This document shows positions 1 through 8,269 of a stretch of DNA of 64,000 nt, in pieces (positions within the stretch are counted from its first letter, which is position 1; every line of letters starts with the position of its first letter). Location of the stretch: assembly GCF_001510665.1 (NCBI RefSeq), contig NZ_LMTI01000006.1, forward strand, positions 57,384 to 121,383. Direction: 5' to 3'. The translations under genes and the position numbers were made by a program. This stretch comes from Bacillus sp. FJAT-27445. Its GTDB lineage: Bacteria; Bacillota; Bacilli; Bacillales; Cytobacillaceae. Below the pieces are notes generated by a model. That model worked only from the letters and a program-made list of their open reading frames with translations, searched no databases and was not told the origin of the DNA.

Positions 1-1
1 G

Positions 2-274
2 AACTCTTTCTTGTTGAAGGGGCCTGTTTCCGAGGAGGTGCCACAGCTTAAGGCAGAAGGGAAGAACCTAGTCGTTAACGGCGGTCCCGGCCTCGGTTCC
101 ACCCTGGCACAACTAGGCTTGGTCGATGAGTATCACTTCCTGGTACAGCCAATCGTTGCCGGACGTGGCCCCCGATTATTGGGGGGAGTTCGTGATCGAC
201 TGAATCTGAAGCTGAGCGGGACCAAATCCTTCGACTCCGGCGTCGTGCTGCTCCGCTATACGCCCGTTCGTTGA
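2..274 (+). CDS. RibD C-terminal/DHFR-like reductase, 3' fragment
   Basis: This is the C-terminal part of a dihydrofolate-reductase-fold protein of the RibD_C family; the 5' end lies outside the window, so the frame is open from base 2 and the internal TTG at 11 is not a credible start. Visible family features are the glycine-rich stretch NGGPGLGSTLAQLGLVDEY (the loop and helix that bind NADPH in this fold), followed by the LVQPIVAGRGPRLL segment typical of the YwjB/YyaP-like group. Family members reduce pteridine- or pyrimidine-like substrates, but the substrate here is unknown. The stop is followed by a hairpin and then a terminator at 460-496. Confidence 0.8.
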   Translation, partial: NSFLLKGPVSEEVPQLKAEGKNLVVNGGPGLGSTLAQLGLVDEYHFLVQPIVAGRGPRLLGGVRDRLNLKLSGTKSFDSGVVLLRYTPVR

Positions 275-459
275 CTGCTTGGCTGACTGCCAGACGAATA
301 CGTACGAGCTCGAGACGAAGCCGGCAAACATTTGTCGGCTGCTTCGTCTATGCTCATTGCGTTGATACAAGATTTAACGCTTTTATGTTGTATCCCGCCA
401 AGACAAAGAGGAAAAGACAAGTTATTTAATAGAGATATAAAAATGAGGGAATAATTTTC

Positions 460-496
460 AGTGGGCTTATCCAATAAGGATTAAACCCACTTTTTC
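460..496 (+). terminator. Rho-independent terminator
   Basis: AGTGGG pairs with CCCACT, and the inner TTATCC/GGAT bases extend the stem. A run of T with TTTTTCTT follows. It lies downstream of the DHFR-like gene and would also separate it from the convergent tetR gene. Confidence 0.6.
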
Positions 497-540
497 TTAC
501 TCGATCGGAATCCGGATTAAGGTTCTGTGTACCTTGAGAC

Positions 541-1167
541 CTACGTGCAATTTCCACGTAAAATGCTATAGAGGCCTCTCTGATAGAAAGGATACATATC
601 ATTCAGCTCCATAATATGAGTTTGAATTGGGACACCATACATTAAAGCAAGTAATTGAACGACAACGTCAGTGTATCTGGAGGAGTGGATGGACGGTATC
701 TCCGAAAGATAGTAGGTAAATACCTCTTGTAAGTTCAGGGGCTTGACCTTTTGCTCGAATGCTTTTGCATTAAATAAGTAATATTCATAAGATGAAAGCT
801 CAATAGCGGCAGGTTTCTCGGTGAGCTTACTATAATAATGGATGAGGGAAACCATGATTTTTTTGCCAGGTACAAAATCTTCGCAAATCGATTGAAAAAC
901 GTGATACAAACCTTCCTCTCCCGAATAACGTTTGCAGTGGATTTCAAAGCTTCTGTCATAAAGCCATTTTCGTACAAAATAGTCCAGCACTTGTTCCTTG
1001 TAATGGAAGTAGTTAAAAAACGTCACTTTGGTCGTATTGACGTTCGTACACAATTCATCAACGGTAATATCATTTAGATTTTTATATTCCAGAAGCCTTA
1101 GCATTTCTTCAAGTATCGAAACTTTCAAAAGTGCAGCCTTTTTTTCCCTAACCCCGAAATGTTCCAC
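541..1167 (-). CDS. TetR/AcrR family transcriptional regulator
   Basis: This is a 208-residue DNA-binding repressor of the TetR type. The N-terminal helix-turn-helix lies around residues 15-60 (LNDITVDELCTNVNTTKVTFFNYFHYKEQVL), where the family pattern 'F-Y/F-N-Y-F-x-x-K' is clear. The C-terminal ligand domain is not recognisable. It starts at GTG (1165-1167) about eight bases after an AAGGAA ribosome site, and overlaps the end of the upstream membrane-protein gene by 20 bases, so the two are co-transcribed and probably translationally coupled. A palindrome at 1793-1814, upstream of the pair, is a candidate autoregulatory operator. The inducer is unknown. Confidence 0.85.
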   Translation of the reverse strand: MEHFGVREKKAALLKVSILEEMLRLLEYKNLNDITVDELCTNVNTTKVTFFNYFHYKEQVLDYFVRKWLYDRSFEIHCKRYSGEEGLYHVFQSICEDFVPGKKIMVSLIHYYSKLTEKPAAIELSSYEYYLFNAKAFEQKVKPLNLQEVFTYYLSEIPSIHSSRYTDVVVQLLALMYGVPIQTHIMELNDMYPFYQRGLYSILRGNCT

Positions 1168-1756
1168 GAATAGATTCCTTCTTTCTTCGTTTTCTTATCC
1201 AGGACACACAGCTTATGATGAAAATTATGATGGTCAGAGTATAAAAAAGTGAAGTAGCCATGCTCTTCGTAATCGTAAAGGCACTTCCCGCATATACAAT
1301 ACCTCTGGGAACCGCCGATTGATAGGTAAGCATTACAAATATCAAGATGTTTTCCAGGTAATCACAGATCATGGCAATCAAAGGGAGGGACAATACAATT
1401 TTTGAAAAAGAGGAATGGATGGTTGGAGCTGAATTCCCGGTCAACTTATGGGAAAAGCGGATAAGCAAACCGAACAAACACAATCCGGCCAGGCAGTTTA
1501 GCAACGGAAAGAAAAAATCCAGCGGTAATTGCACATGCGTATACACGTTATACCCTTCCTCAGACAGCCGGGATAGAAATTTAACCGCATACGTAAAACT
1601 ATAGCCCAACGGCTTAACATCAAATATCATTAAGCCGCCAGCTTCCTTAACAATCCTAGGGATGGAATGCGTCTGCATGACCAGGAAAATGGCTTGTGAA
1701 CTAATTAAAAACATAAGCCACATCTTAATAGTTACGCCTTCAAGTTTACGGATCAA
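1148..1756 (-). CDS. Multi-pass membrane protein of unknown function
   Basis: The product has 202 residues and about four hydrophobic segments, roughly residues 11-30, 80-102, 118-140 and 160-188, ending in a strongly basic tail (RKRRKKES). No catalytic motif is visible and I do not recognise the family. The TTG start at 1756 is set by a perfect AGGAGG seven bases upstream. It is the first gene of a two-gene unit with the tetR gene that overlaps its 3' end, so it is probably the regulated target, perhaps in a membrane stress or efflux-like response. That role is inferred from context only. Confidence 0.7.
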   Translation of the reverse strand: MIRKLEGVTIKMWLMFLISSQAIFLVMQTHSIPRIVKEAGGLMIFDVKPLGYSFTYAVKFLSRLSEEGYNVYTHVQLPLDFFFPLLNCLAGLCLFGLLIRFSHKLTGNSAPTIHSSFSKIVLSLPLIAMICDYLENILIFVMLTYQSAVPRGIVYAGSAFTITKSMATSLFYTLTIIIFIISCVSWIRKRRKKESIRGTFRG

Positions 1757-1792
1757 GGAAGTACCTCCTCAACATATTTTTACCCAAGTAAA

Positions 1793-1814
1793 TTAATTAA
1801 CTGGAGTTAATTAA
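1793..1814. promoter_or_regulatory. Candidate TetR operator (AT-rich palindrome)
   Basis: Perfect 10-bp arms TTAATTAACT and AGTTAATTAA are separated by GG. The site sits about 37 bp upstream of the start of the membrane-protein/tetR pair. TetR-family repressors commonly bind such palindromes in their own promoters. Assignment to this regulator is inferred from position. Confidence 0.45.
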
Positions 1815-1884
1815 ATTTTACGCTGAGGTTAATTCCCTGTCACCATATTCTGTTCGGCAAATACCGACAAAAGAGGTTTTACTA

Positions 1885-2286
1885 TTGAAAGGGGTCCTGA
1901 TTTTAGAAAAGTGCCCTGATGGTTCAGGACACCTTCCATTCATGACAAGCATTGCTTTTCCCCGGTCAGGGAGAAGTGTCTGTATACAATATTTGAAAAA
2001 GAATAGGGATAAAAGAACTTTCAAAGATTATTCACAGGCAGTTAAGTGTATTGCAAATATAATGGGTTTAAAAGTGGTGAATGTGGTAAAAATGATGAAA
2101 AAAACTTCCGGTATTGTATCAAGGAAAAGAATATTTTTTTGGTGGTTAAGTAAGAATTTGGATATAGCGAGTGATTCCACAAAAGGCTTGATAAACAAAT
2201 TTGAATTAGTTTATATTTCCGAATTGACATTACTATTTGATGTATCCGAAGAGAATTGTTCAACAACTAAGAATCAATACGCATAA
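1885..2286 (+). CDS. Doubtful hypothetical ORF
   Basis: This is a 133-codon open frame from TTG with no recognisable ribosome site or domain. The first third looks like random translation. The part from about residue 55 on is lysine-rich and more protein-like, and could be the remnant or C-terminal part of a small gene starting internally near 2061-2098. It ends just before the TetR-type operator at 2290. I do not recognise it, and coding status is unproven. Confidence 0.18.
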   Translation: MKGVLILEKCPDGSGHLPFMTSIAFPRSGRSVCIQYLKKNRDKRTFKDYSQAVKCIANIMGLKVVNVVKMMKKTSGIVSRKRIFFWWLSKNLDIASDSTKGLINKFELVYISELTLLFDVSEENCSTTKNQYA

Positions 2287-2289
2287 TTT

Positions 2290-2310
2290 ACAAACCGATG
2301 GTCGGTATGT
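2290..2310. promoter_or_regulatory. TetR-type operator
   Basis: The arms ACAAACCGA and TCGGTATGT are inverted (one mismatch) around TGG. ACCGA/TCGGT half-sites of this type are common for TetR/AcrR repressors. The site lies about 54 bp upstream of the tetR start at 2364, so it probably autoregulates that operon. Confidence 0.65.
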
Positions 2311-2363
2311 TAAGGTGAATGTATTCAAAATAAAACTGATTTTACTACTCCGGAGGGTTGATA

Positions 2364-2954
2364 TTGAAACAAGATGAACGAAGACTGCAAACAACTAGGC
2401 TTCTGCTTGAAACGACTAAAGAGCTGATACGGGAAAAAGGATGCAATTCAATTACTATGAAGGACATCATGAACAGATCGGGTTTGTCAAAGGGGGCTAT
2501 TTTCCACTATGTGAAGAGCAAAGACGAACTTTTTGTGTGGGTATTGCAGGAGCGCTTGGAAGAGACGAACCAACATTTTATGAACGAAGTGGAGCAAGGA
2601 CGCCGATCATTTGATGAGCCATATCAAAAAATATTTGAAAGTATTTCGGCTTATGCAAATGCGGACGTGACGAACAAAGCGCTGATGTATTTACTTGGAA
2701 AGGAGGACCAGCCGGTTATTGCGGAAGCACTCAAGCAGTATTATGAACGAGCTGTATTCTTATCCAGACAGTGGATCGAGACCGGTCAAAGTCATGGTGT
2801 TATTTCAGATTTGGTCGATGCAGGCAAAACAGCAGAAATGTTCGTTCTTCTAACAATCGGTTTGCGTGTCCAATCCACGATTCCATCCGTTACTTCTGTT
2901 TTTAGGGCCCAAGAATTCTCGTCGTTTATTATCGATATTTTAAAATCCCGGTAA
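2364..2954 (+). CDS. TetR/AcrR family transcriptional regulator
   Basis: This is a roughly 196-residue repressor with a canonical N-terminal helix-turn-helix (SITMKDIMNRSGLSKGAIFH followed by Y-V-K-S-K-D-E-L, about residues 28-56) and a helical ligand domain. I place the start at the second TTG (2364), seven to eight bases after GGAGGG, because a start at 2358 would abut the ribosome site. It heads a tight operon with a DUF2269-like and a DoxX-like membrane protein (gaps of 22 and 15 bases). A good inverted-repeat operator at 2290-2310 suggests autoregulation. The ligand is unknown. Confidence 0.88.
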   Translation: MKQDERRLQTTRLLLETTKELIREKGCNSITMKDIMNRSGLSKGAIFHYVKSKDELFVWVLQERLEETNQHFMNEVEQGRRSFDEPYQKIFESISAYANADVTNKALMYLLGKEDQPVIAEALKQYYERAVFLSRQWIETGQSHGVISDLVDAGKTAEMFVLLTIGLRVQSTIPSVTSVFRAQEFSSFIIDILKSR

Positions 2955-2976
2955 AGGGAGCAGAAGGGATGATAGT

Positions 2977-3438
2977 ATGAGCTTGTGGTTAACGTTGCAT
3001 CTGATTGGAGTGTTATTATTCGTTGGAAATATCATTACAGCAGCCTTTTGGAAGATAAGGGCGGATTTGACCAAAGATTCGGTTGTAATTCATAGTGCAG
3101 TCAAAAACGTCCTGCTGGCCGATTATATATTTACGATTCCGGGTCTTGCCCTCATCATCGTCTCGGGCATTTTAATGGCTACACGGGCGGGAATGCCAAT
3201 GGCGGGATTTAATTGGCTTATGTTGTCGCTCATATTATTCGCTATAACCGGGATCATCTGGGCCGTTATTCTTATACCGATGCAGCTTAAAATGATACGA
3301 TACAGTGCGGAATGCATCGAAAGCGGCACAATCTCCAAGGACTATCAGGATGCTTCTCGCACGTGGACCGTCTTCGGCATCGCCGCTACGCTGTTGCCGC
3401 TCGTCATATTATACCTTATGGTAACAAAAGGTTTCTAA
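2977..3438 (+). CDS. DUF2269-like integral membrane protein
   Basis: The protein has 153 residues and four predicted membrane helices. The opening LWLTLHLIGVLLFVGNIITAAFW and the later helices match the DUF2269 pattern, in which a histidine and glycine sit in helix 1. No enzyme activity is established for the family. The ATG follows GGGATGATAGT-type spacing after a weak AGGG site. It lies 22 bases after tetR and 15 before the DoxX-like gene. Together these look like a repressor-controlled pair of small membrane proteins, possibly a redox or envelope stress unit; that is inference. Confidence 0.75.
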   Translation: MSLWLTLHLIGVLLFVGNIITAAFWKIRADLTKDSVVIHSAVKNVLLADYIFTIPGLALIIVSGILMATRAGMPMAGFNWLMLSLILFAITGIIWAVILIPMQLKMIRYSAECIESGTISKDYQDASRTWTVFGIAATLLPLVILYLMVTKGF

Positions 3439-3453
3439 AAGGGAGAGATTGAG

Positions 3454-3888
3454 GTGGTACCATTTTATGTGCTTGTCGCCGCTTTTCTTATGTTCAAGGC
3501 CATTGGCTTGATTGGAGTACCCTATTTCGAAGGCTGGCATACCTCGCTTCAAGGAGCAGTAGCCTTGATGTTGCTGCTTACCGCATCCGCTCATTGGGGG
3601 CCAAGGCGCAATGATTTAATTAGTATGGTTCCGCCGGCGTTTCCTAGACCGGATTGGATAGTTACAGCTACGGGACTATTTGAAATTGCAGGAGCTATCG
3701 GTATAATGTTTCAGCCTACCTCCAAGGTAGCGTCTTTAGGATTGGCGGTGTTGCTGCTAGTAATGTTTCCAGCAAATATACGGGCGGCCAGAGAAAAATT
3801 AACGATCGGAGGGCGGCCTGTACCTAAACTGATCCCCCGAACTATACTTCAAATTGTTTTTCTTACAGCCGTCCTTTTGGCAGGTTGA
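3454..3888 (+). CDS. DoxX-like membrane protein
   Basis: This is a 144-residue, four-helix membrane protein of the DoxX/DoxD-like group. Residues 45-60 carry a loop after helix 2, and the segment PDWIVTATGLFEIAGAIGIMF is characteristic of that family (helix 3 with Glu after Gly-Leu-Phe). The GTG start overlaps the GAGGTG ribosome site region, and AGGGAGA lies suitably upstream. It is the last gene of the tetR operon. Some DoxX proteins take part in thiol redox or quinone chemistry, but nothing in this sequence proves it. Confidence 0.75.
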   Translation: MVPFYVLVAAFLMFKAIGLIGVPYFEGWHTSLQGAVALMLLLTASAHWGPRRNDLISMVPPAFPRPDWIVTATGLFEIAGAIGIMFQPTSKVASLGLAVLLLVMFPANIRAAREKLTIGGRPVPKLIPRTILQIVFLTAVLLAG

Positions 3889-3974
3889 ACTTACGGTTTC
3901 ATTCGGAAACCCGTTAAAAAAAGACTATTTGGTTTGTTTTTTCAAAATACTGAAGTAACTAAGGAGGGAATTAC

Positions 3975-4838
3975 ATGCTTATATTATTTTTGGCTGGTTT
4001 CATTTTTATAGTTTCGTTAGTTGCAATTGTTTGGAAACTCACTACAAAAAGCCAAACTCCTAAAAAATATCCGGTGGATATCACACCAGATTTCCCTTAT
4101 GAGAATGTAAGTTTTAAAAGTGGTAAGGATCAAGTAACGGGGTGGTTTATCCCAGCAAAATCGAGTGAACAAAAAAGCCCTCTAATTATTTTGGTTCATG
4201 GGTGGGGGTCTAACCGGGCAAAAATGAAGCGATATGTAAAGCCTCTTTACGAACAGGGATACGCCTTATTGCTATTTGATGTAAGAAGTCATGGAGAAAG
4301 CGATAATGTTAAGGCCCCTACAGTGAAAATTTTCCGGGATGACGTCATCGCTGCGGTCCATTATGCTAAATCAAGAAATGAAATTGATCCTAATCTGATT
4401 GGCATTTTAGCTCATTCGTTTGGTGGTTTTGGTAGTGTATTAGCAATAAAAGATGACATTGGAATAAAAGCAGTGGTGGCTGATTCTATTCCTGTCCAAT
4501 TCAGTACGATCATGAAGGCAGCATTAAAGAGCTATAAGCTGCCCTATTACCCATTAGGACCAATAATAGCTAAAATAATGTTTTTTAGAGCGGGAATAAC
4601 AAGAAAGGAGATAAAGGAGTTTGATGTACCTCAAGCTCTCAAAAGTACAAAATCAGCTGTTCTTCTGATTCACTCGAGTAAGGATGACTATATTCCTTCT
4701 TCTGAATTAGATTATATTGTGAGACATGTAGATGTTCCGCATATTTATGTGGAAAGTCAAGGTCATCGAAACTCAGAAACAGATCCACAATATTGGAAGC
4801 AGTTACTACCATTCTTTAAGGAGAACTTAATGGTTTAA
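3975..4838 (+). CDS. Membrane-anchored alpha/beta hydrolase
   Basis: The 287-residue protein starts with one N-terminal membrane helix (residues 1-21), followed by an alpha/beta hydrolase domain. The oxyanion motif HGWGSN is at 75-80. The nucleophile elbow AHSFGG has Ser148. A later SSKDDYIP supplies the acid and SQGHRNS the histidine. This layout matches YqkD-type peptidase/esterase homologues (S9/DLH-like, 'FrsA-like' hydrolases) in Bacillaceae. The start ATG has an AAGGAGGG site seven bases upstream. It stands alone between the DoxX and MalT-like genes. Its substrate cannot be told from sequence. Confidence 0.88.
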   Translation: MLILFLAGFIFIVSLVAIVWKLTTKSQTPKKYPVDITPDFPYENVSFKSGKDQVTGWFIPAKSSEQKSPLIILVHGWGSNRAKMKRYVKPLYEQGYALLLFDVRSHGESDNVKAPTVKIFRDDVIAAVHYAKSRNEIDPNLIGILAHSFGGFGSVLAIKDDIGIKAVVADSIPVQFSTIMKAALKSYKLPYYPLGPIIAKIMFFRAGITRKEIKEFDVPQALKSTKSAVLLIHSSKDDYIPSSELDYIVRHVDVPHIYVESQGHRNSETDPQYWKQLLPFFKENLMV

Positions 4839-5059
4839 CAAGATTGAAAAGAATCCTATATAACGAATTAATATGTACTACAAATCGTCGAAGAATACAT
4901 TACTTATTCTAACAATATACGTATTCAAACGAAACTAAACAGTCAATGGCCGAATGGTGTTATATGCCATACATAAGGCTTTTTGTGGAGTCATAGGATC
5001 GGTCAATCAATTATTTTGCAATATGTTGCGGAAGCCGATTTTCGTGTTATTATTAATCT

Positions 5060-7774
5060 ATGAATATTCCAATTTTATCCACTAAACTGTATTTCCCTAT
5101 GCCACGGACTAATGTTATCCTCAGACCGCGCCTAATCGAGCGATTGAATGAGGGTCTGGACCGCAAGCTGACCCTCATCTCTGCCTCAGCTGGCTTTGGC
5201 AAGACTACGCTGGTCAGTCAATGGATCACCGGTTGTGAGCGAACTGTTGCATGGCTGTCGCTTGACGAAGGGGATGAAGACTCTACGCGCTTCTTAACTC
5301 ACATTGTCGCTGCATTGCAGACGATTGCGGAGAATATTGGAAAGGGCGTAGTTAGTTCCCTCAACTCGACGCAGCAACCGTCAACGGAATCGATTCTGAC
5401 GGCACTGCTTAATGAAATCACAACCATCCCGTACAAATTTGTGCTTGTTCTTGACGACTATCATGTTATTGATTCCAAACGAATAGATGATTGCCTAAAC
5501 TTCCTACTTGAGCATCTCCCGCCACAGATGCACCTGGTCATCACTACCCGTGAAGATCCGCAGTTTCACCTAGGCCGGTTACGTGCCCGGGGTCACTTGA
5601 CCGAGTTGCGTGCAACCGATTTACGCTTTACTCCCAATGAAGCGGCCACGTTCCTCAATCAGTTGATGGACCTAAAACTTTCAACCGAAGAAATTACTGC
5701 GCTGGAAACCCGTACAGAAGGCTGGATTACTGGTCTTCAGTTGGCAGCACTCTCGATGCAGGGGCGCAAGGACATACCAGCATTCATACGGGCATTCGCT
5801 GGAGACAATCGGTATATATTGGACTATCTAGTCGAAGAGGTTCTACAACGGCAGCCTAATCATGTTCGGAGTTTTTTACTACAGACCTCCATTCTCAACC
5901 GGTTAAATGGTCCTTTGTGCGATGCCGTTACTGGGCAAAAAGAAGGTAACACAATGTTGGAGACTCTGCTAAGAGGTAATTTTTTTGTCGTTCCTCTGGA
6001 TGACAGTCGTCACTGGTATCGCTATCATCATCTCTTTGCCGAAGTTCTCATTGCACATTTGAGAGAGGAGCAGCCTGGTATAGTAGCTACGCTGCATCGG
6101 CGCGCAAGTTCGTGGTATGAGCAACATGGCTCGGTAGCCGATGCAATCCGCCACGCACTGGCCGCTGAGGATTTCGCTCGGGCGGCGGACCTAGTTGAGC
6201 TAGCATGGCCAGAAATGCGCAGGAGTAAACAGATTGGAACGTTGCGAAGCTGGATGAAGGCATTACCCGAAGATCTGTTCCGCTTCAGGCCTGTACTCAG
6301 TGTTGCATATGCGTGGGCGTTACTGGCTTGCGGTGAGTTAGAGGCCGTTGAGGGCCGACTGCAATCTGCAGAACTCTGGTTGGAAACGACAACGGACATC
6401 CTTGAGGGAAGGGAAGCCCCATTGGCAGAGGTGGTCTTTATGGACGAAGAGGAATTTCGTGGTCTGCCAGGTACAATTGCCGTGCTGCGTGCAGGACTTG
6501 CTCAGGTGTTGGGTGATGTAACCGGCGCTATAAAATACGCCCAACAGGTGCTCGACCTAGTACCGGAGGATGACCAACTTCGCCGTGGTGCGGCAACTGC
6601 GATCCTGGGACTCACCTCTTGGACGAACGGGGATCTCGAAACAGCGTACCGGATGTTTGCTGGTGGGATGGTAAGAGTACAGCAGAGCGGGAACATCTCT
6701 GACGTTATCGGGGGCACAATCGCTCTGGCTGATATACGGGTTGCACAAGGTCGGCTCCTTCAGGCGATGAGTATCTATGAGCGGGGCTTGCAACTCGCTA
6801 TGAAACAGGGTAATCCCGTACTTCGGGGAATGGCAGACATGTACGTGGGAATGAGTGAGCTCTACTATGAGCATAACGATTTACATGAAGCTACGCAGTA
6901 TCTACTTAAAAGTAAGGAGCAGGGCGAGCAGACTGGATTCCAGCAAAACGGGTTTCGCTGGTGCGTCGCAATGGCACGAATACGGGAAGCTCAAGGAGAT
7001 CTGGACGATGCGCTCGATCTGCTTCATAAGGCAGAGAACCTGTATATGAGTGATTTTTTCCCAAATGTGCGTCCTGTAGCAGCGTTGAAAGCACGGGTGT
7101 GGGTGGCGCAGGGTAGATTGGATAAAGCCCTCGACTGGGCGCGGGAACAGGGCCTGACCGTAGAGGATGAGCTTTACTACCTGCGTGAATTCGAGCACAT
7201 TACTTTGGCTAGAATGCTCCTGGCCAGATATAAGAGCGACAGGCAAGACCCTTCCATATTTGAGGCCTTAGGATTCCTGGAACGCCTCCTCCATGCAGCG
7301 GAAGAGGGAGGGAGGATGGGGAGCGCCATTGAAATCCTTATTTTGCAGGCACTTACGCTGCATTATCAAGGCAATCTTCCTGCAGCGCTTTTACCACTTG
7401 AACGGGTACTAACTCTTGCCGAGCCAGAGGGCTACGTCCGCATCTTTTTGGATGAAGGTAAACCGATGGCCGCATTGCTGGAAGCTGCGGCGAAACATGG
7501 GATCGCTCTGAACTATGTCCGTAGCCTCCTAACAACGCTTGGCGTGGATGAGAGTAAAACGCATGCCGAACAGGTTATGAATGAACCGCTGAGTGAACGT
7601 GAACGTGAAGTACTTAGGCTGCTCAGAACCGACCTGAGTGGTCCAGACATTGCCCGTGAACTCATAGTGTCTCTCAATACTTTACGAACCCACACTAAGA
7701 ACATATATAGCAAGCTTGAGGTGAACAACCGGCGGGCAGCAGTCCGCCGCGCTGAGGAACTCAATTTATTCTAG
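5060..7774 (+). CDS. MalT-like (STAND) LuxR-family ATP-dependent activator
   Basis: This is a 904-residue large ATP-binding LuxR-type regulator. The nucleotide-binding domain shows Walker A SASAGFGKTT (41-50) and a Walker B-like VLVLDDYHVI near 133-142. The long middle part consists of TPR-like helical repeats (for example LARAAE- and ALDLLHKAENLY-type segments). The LuxR helix-turn-helix is at the C-terminus (PLSEREREVLRLL ... SLNTLRTHTKNIYSKLEV). MalT relatives oligomerise with ATP and an inducer and bind direct repeats at promoters. Base composition is visibly richer in GC than the neighbouring hydrolase gene. No strong ribosome site precedes the ATG. A terminator follows, then direct repeats that may be its targets. 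Confidence 0.92.
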   Translation: MNIPILSTKLYFPMPRTNVILRPRLIERLNEGLDRKLTLISASAGFGKTTLVSQWITGCERTVAWLSLDEGDEDSTRFLTHIVAALQTIAENIGKGVVSSLNSTQQPSTESILTALLNEITTIPYKFVLVLDDYHVIDSKRIDDCLNFLLEHLPPQMHLVITTREDPQFHLGRLRARGHLTELRATDLRFTPNEAATFLNQLMDLKLSTEEITALETRTEGWITGLQLAALSMQGRKDIPAFIRAFAGDNRYILDYLVEEVLQRQPNHVRSFLLQTSILNRLNGPLCDAVTGQKEGNTMLETLLRGNFFVVPLDDSRHWYRYHHLFAEVLIAHLREEQPGIVATLHRRASSWYEQHGSVADAIRHALAAEDFARAADLVELAWPEMRRSKQIGTLRSWMKALPEDLFRFRPVLSVAYAWALLACGELEAVEGRLQSAELWLETTTDILEGREAPLAEVVFMDEEEFRGLPGTIAVLRAGLAQVLGDVTGAIKYAQQVLDLVPEDDQLRRGAATAILGLTSWTNGDLETAYRMFAGGMVRVQQSGNISDVIGGTIALADIRVAQGRLLQAMSIYERGLQLAMKQGNPVLRGMADMYVGMSELYYEHNDLHEATQYLLKSKEQGEQTGFQQNGFRWCVAMARIREAQGDLDDALDLLHKAENLYMSDFFPNVRPVAALKARVWVAQGRLDKALDWAREQGLTVEDELYYLREFEHITLARMLLARYKSDRQDPSIFEALGFLERLLHAAEEGGRMGSAIEILILQALTLHYQGNLPAALLPLERVLTLAEPEGYVRIFLDEGKPMAALLEAAAKHGIALNYVRSLLTTLGVDESKTHAEQVMNEPLSEREREVLRLLRTDLSGPDIARELIVSLNTLRTHTKNIYSKLEVNNRRAAVRRAEELNLF

Positions 7775-7795
7775 TAAGCTCAATTATCGCCCCTG

Positions 7796-7828
7796 GCCCT
7801 ATCACGAACCACGTGATAGGGCTTTTTT
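7796..7828 (+). terminator. Rho-independent terminator
   Basis: A perfect 10-bp stem GCCCTATCAC/GTGATAGGGC with a 7-base loop is followed by TTTTTT. It ends the MalT-like gene. Confidence 0.9.
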
Positions 7829-7855
7829 CTTTTCTAACAGCCTCCTGGTGAAAAA

Positions 7856-7899
7856 TCACCACATAAATCACCACATGTAGTGATGCTTTCTCACCACAT
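7856..7899 (+). promoter_or_regulatory. Three direct repeats TCACCACAT
   Basis: Identical 9-mers TCACCACAT begin at 7856, 7868 and 7891, with spacings of 12 and 23 bp, in the short gap before the gene at 7968. MalT-type activators bind direct repeats, so these are candidate boxes for the regulator encoded immediately upstream. The link is inferred. Confidence 0.45.
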
Positions 7900-7967
7900 C
7901 AACATGTATCTTTTGGTTAAGAAAGTAATGGGATACATCCACAGAAATGAAATGAAGGAGGATTGAA

Positions 7968-8249
7968 ATGAGTGAAACACGCGAATTATTGCAATATCGA
8001 GAGCCTGGAATGTACGAAATTCGCCTCAAGGGACACCTCGATTCCCGGTGGTCTCACAAGTTTGAAAGCATGAGCTTTACCCACAAAACCGATGGAACAA
8101 CCGTTCTCTCTGGACCGTTGGCCGATCAATCCGAATTACATGGCTTGTTGAGGAAATTGCGTGATCTTGGCCTGTCATTAATTTCAATCAATCAAATGGA
8201 TTCCAATCAGGCGATCGGGTCAGATGGCAATGCAGGCAAAACAAATTGA
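7968..8249 (+). CDS. Small conserved-looking protein of unknown function
   Basis: A 93-residue soluble protein starts at ATG after a clear AAGGAGG site. The N-terminal half (YEIRLKGHLDSRWSHKFESMSF) and the later LHGLLRKLRDLGLSLISIN pattern look like a small alpha/beta domain. Similar short proteins are often found beside LuxR/MalT-like regulators, but I have no assigned function. It is the first gene after the direct-repeat array and terminator, and the next gene follows after 20 bases. It is therefore a likely first target of the upstream activator. Confidence 0.7.
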   Translation: MSETRELLQYREPGMYEIRLKGHLDSRWSHKFESMSFTHKTDGTTVLSGPLADQSELHGLLRKLRDLGLSLISINQMDSNQAIGSDGNAGKTN

Positions 8250-8269
8250 TAAAAAAAGGAGAGAAACTG

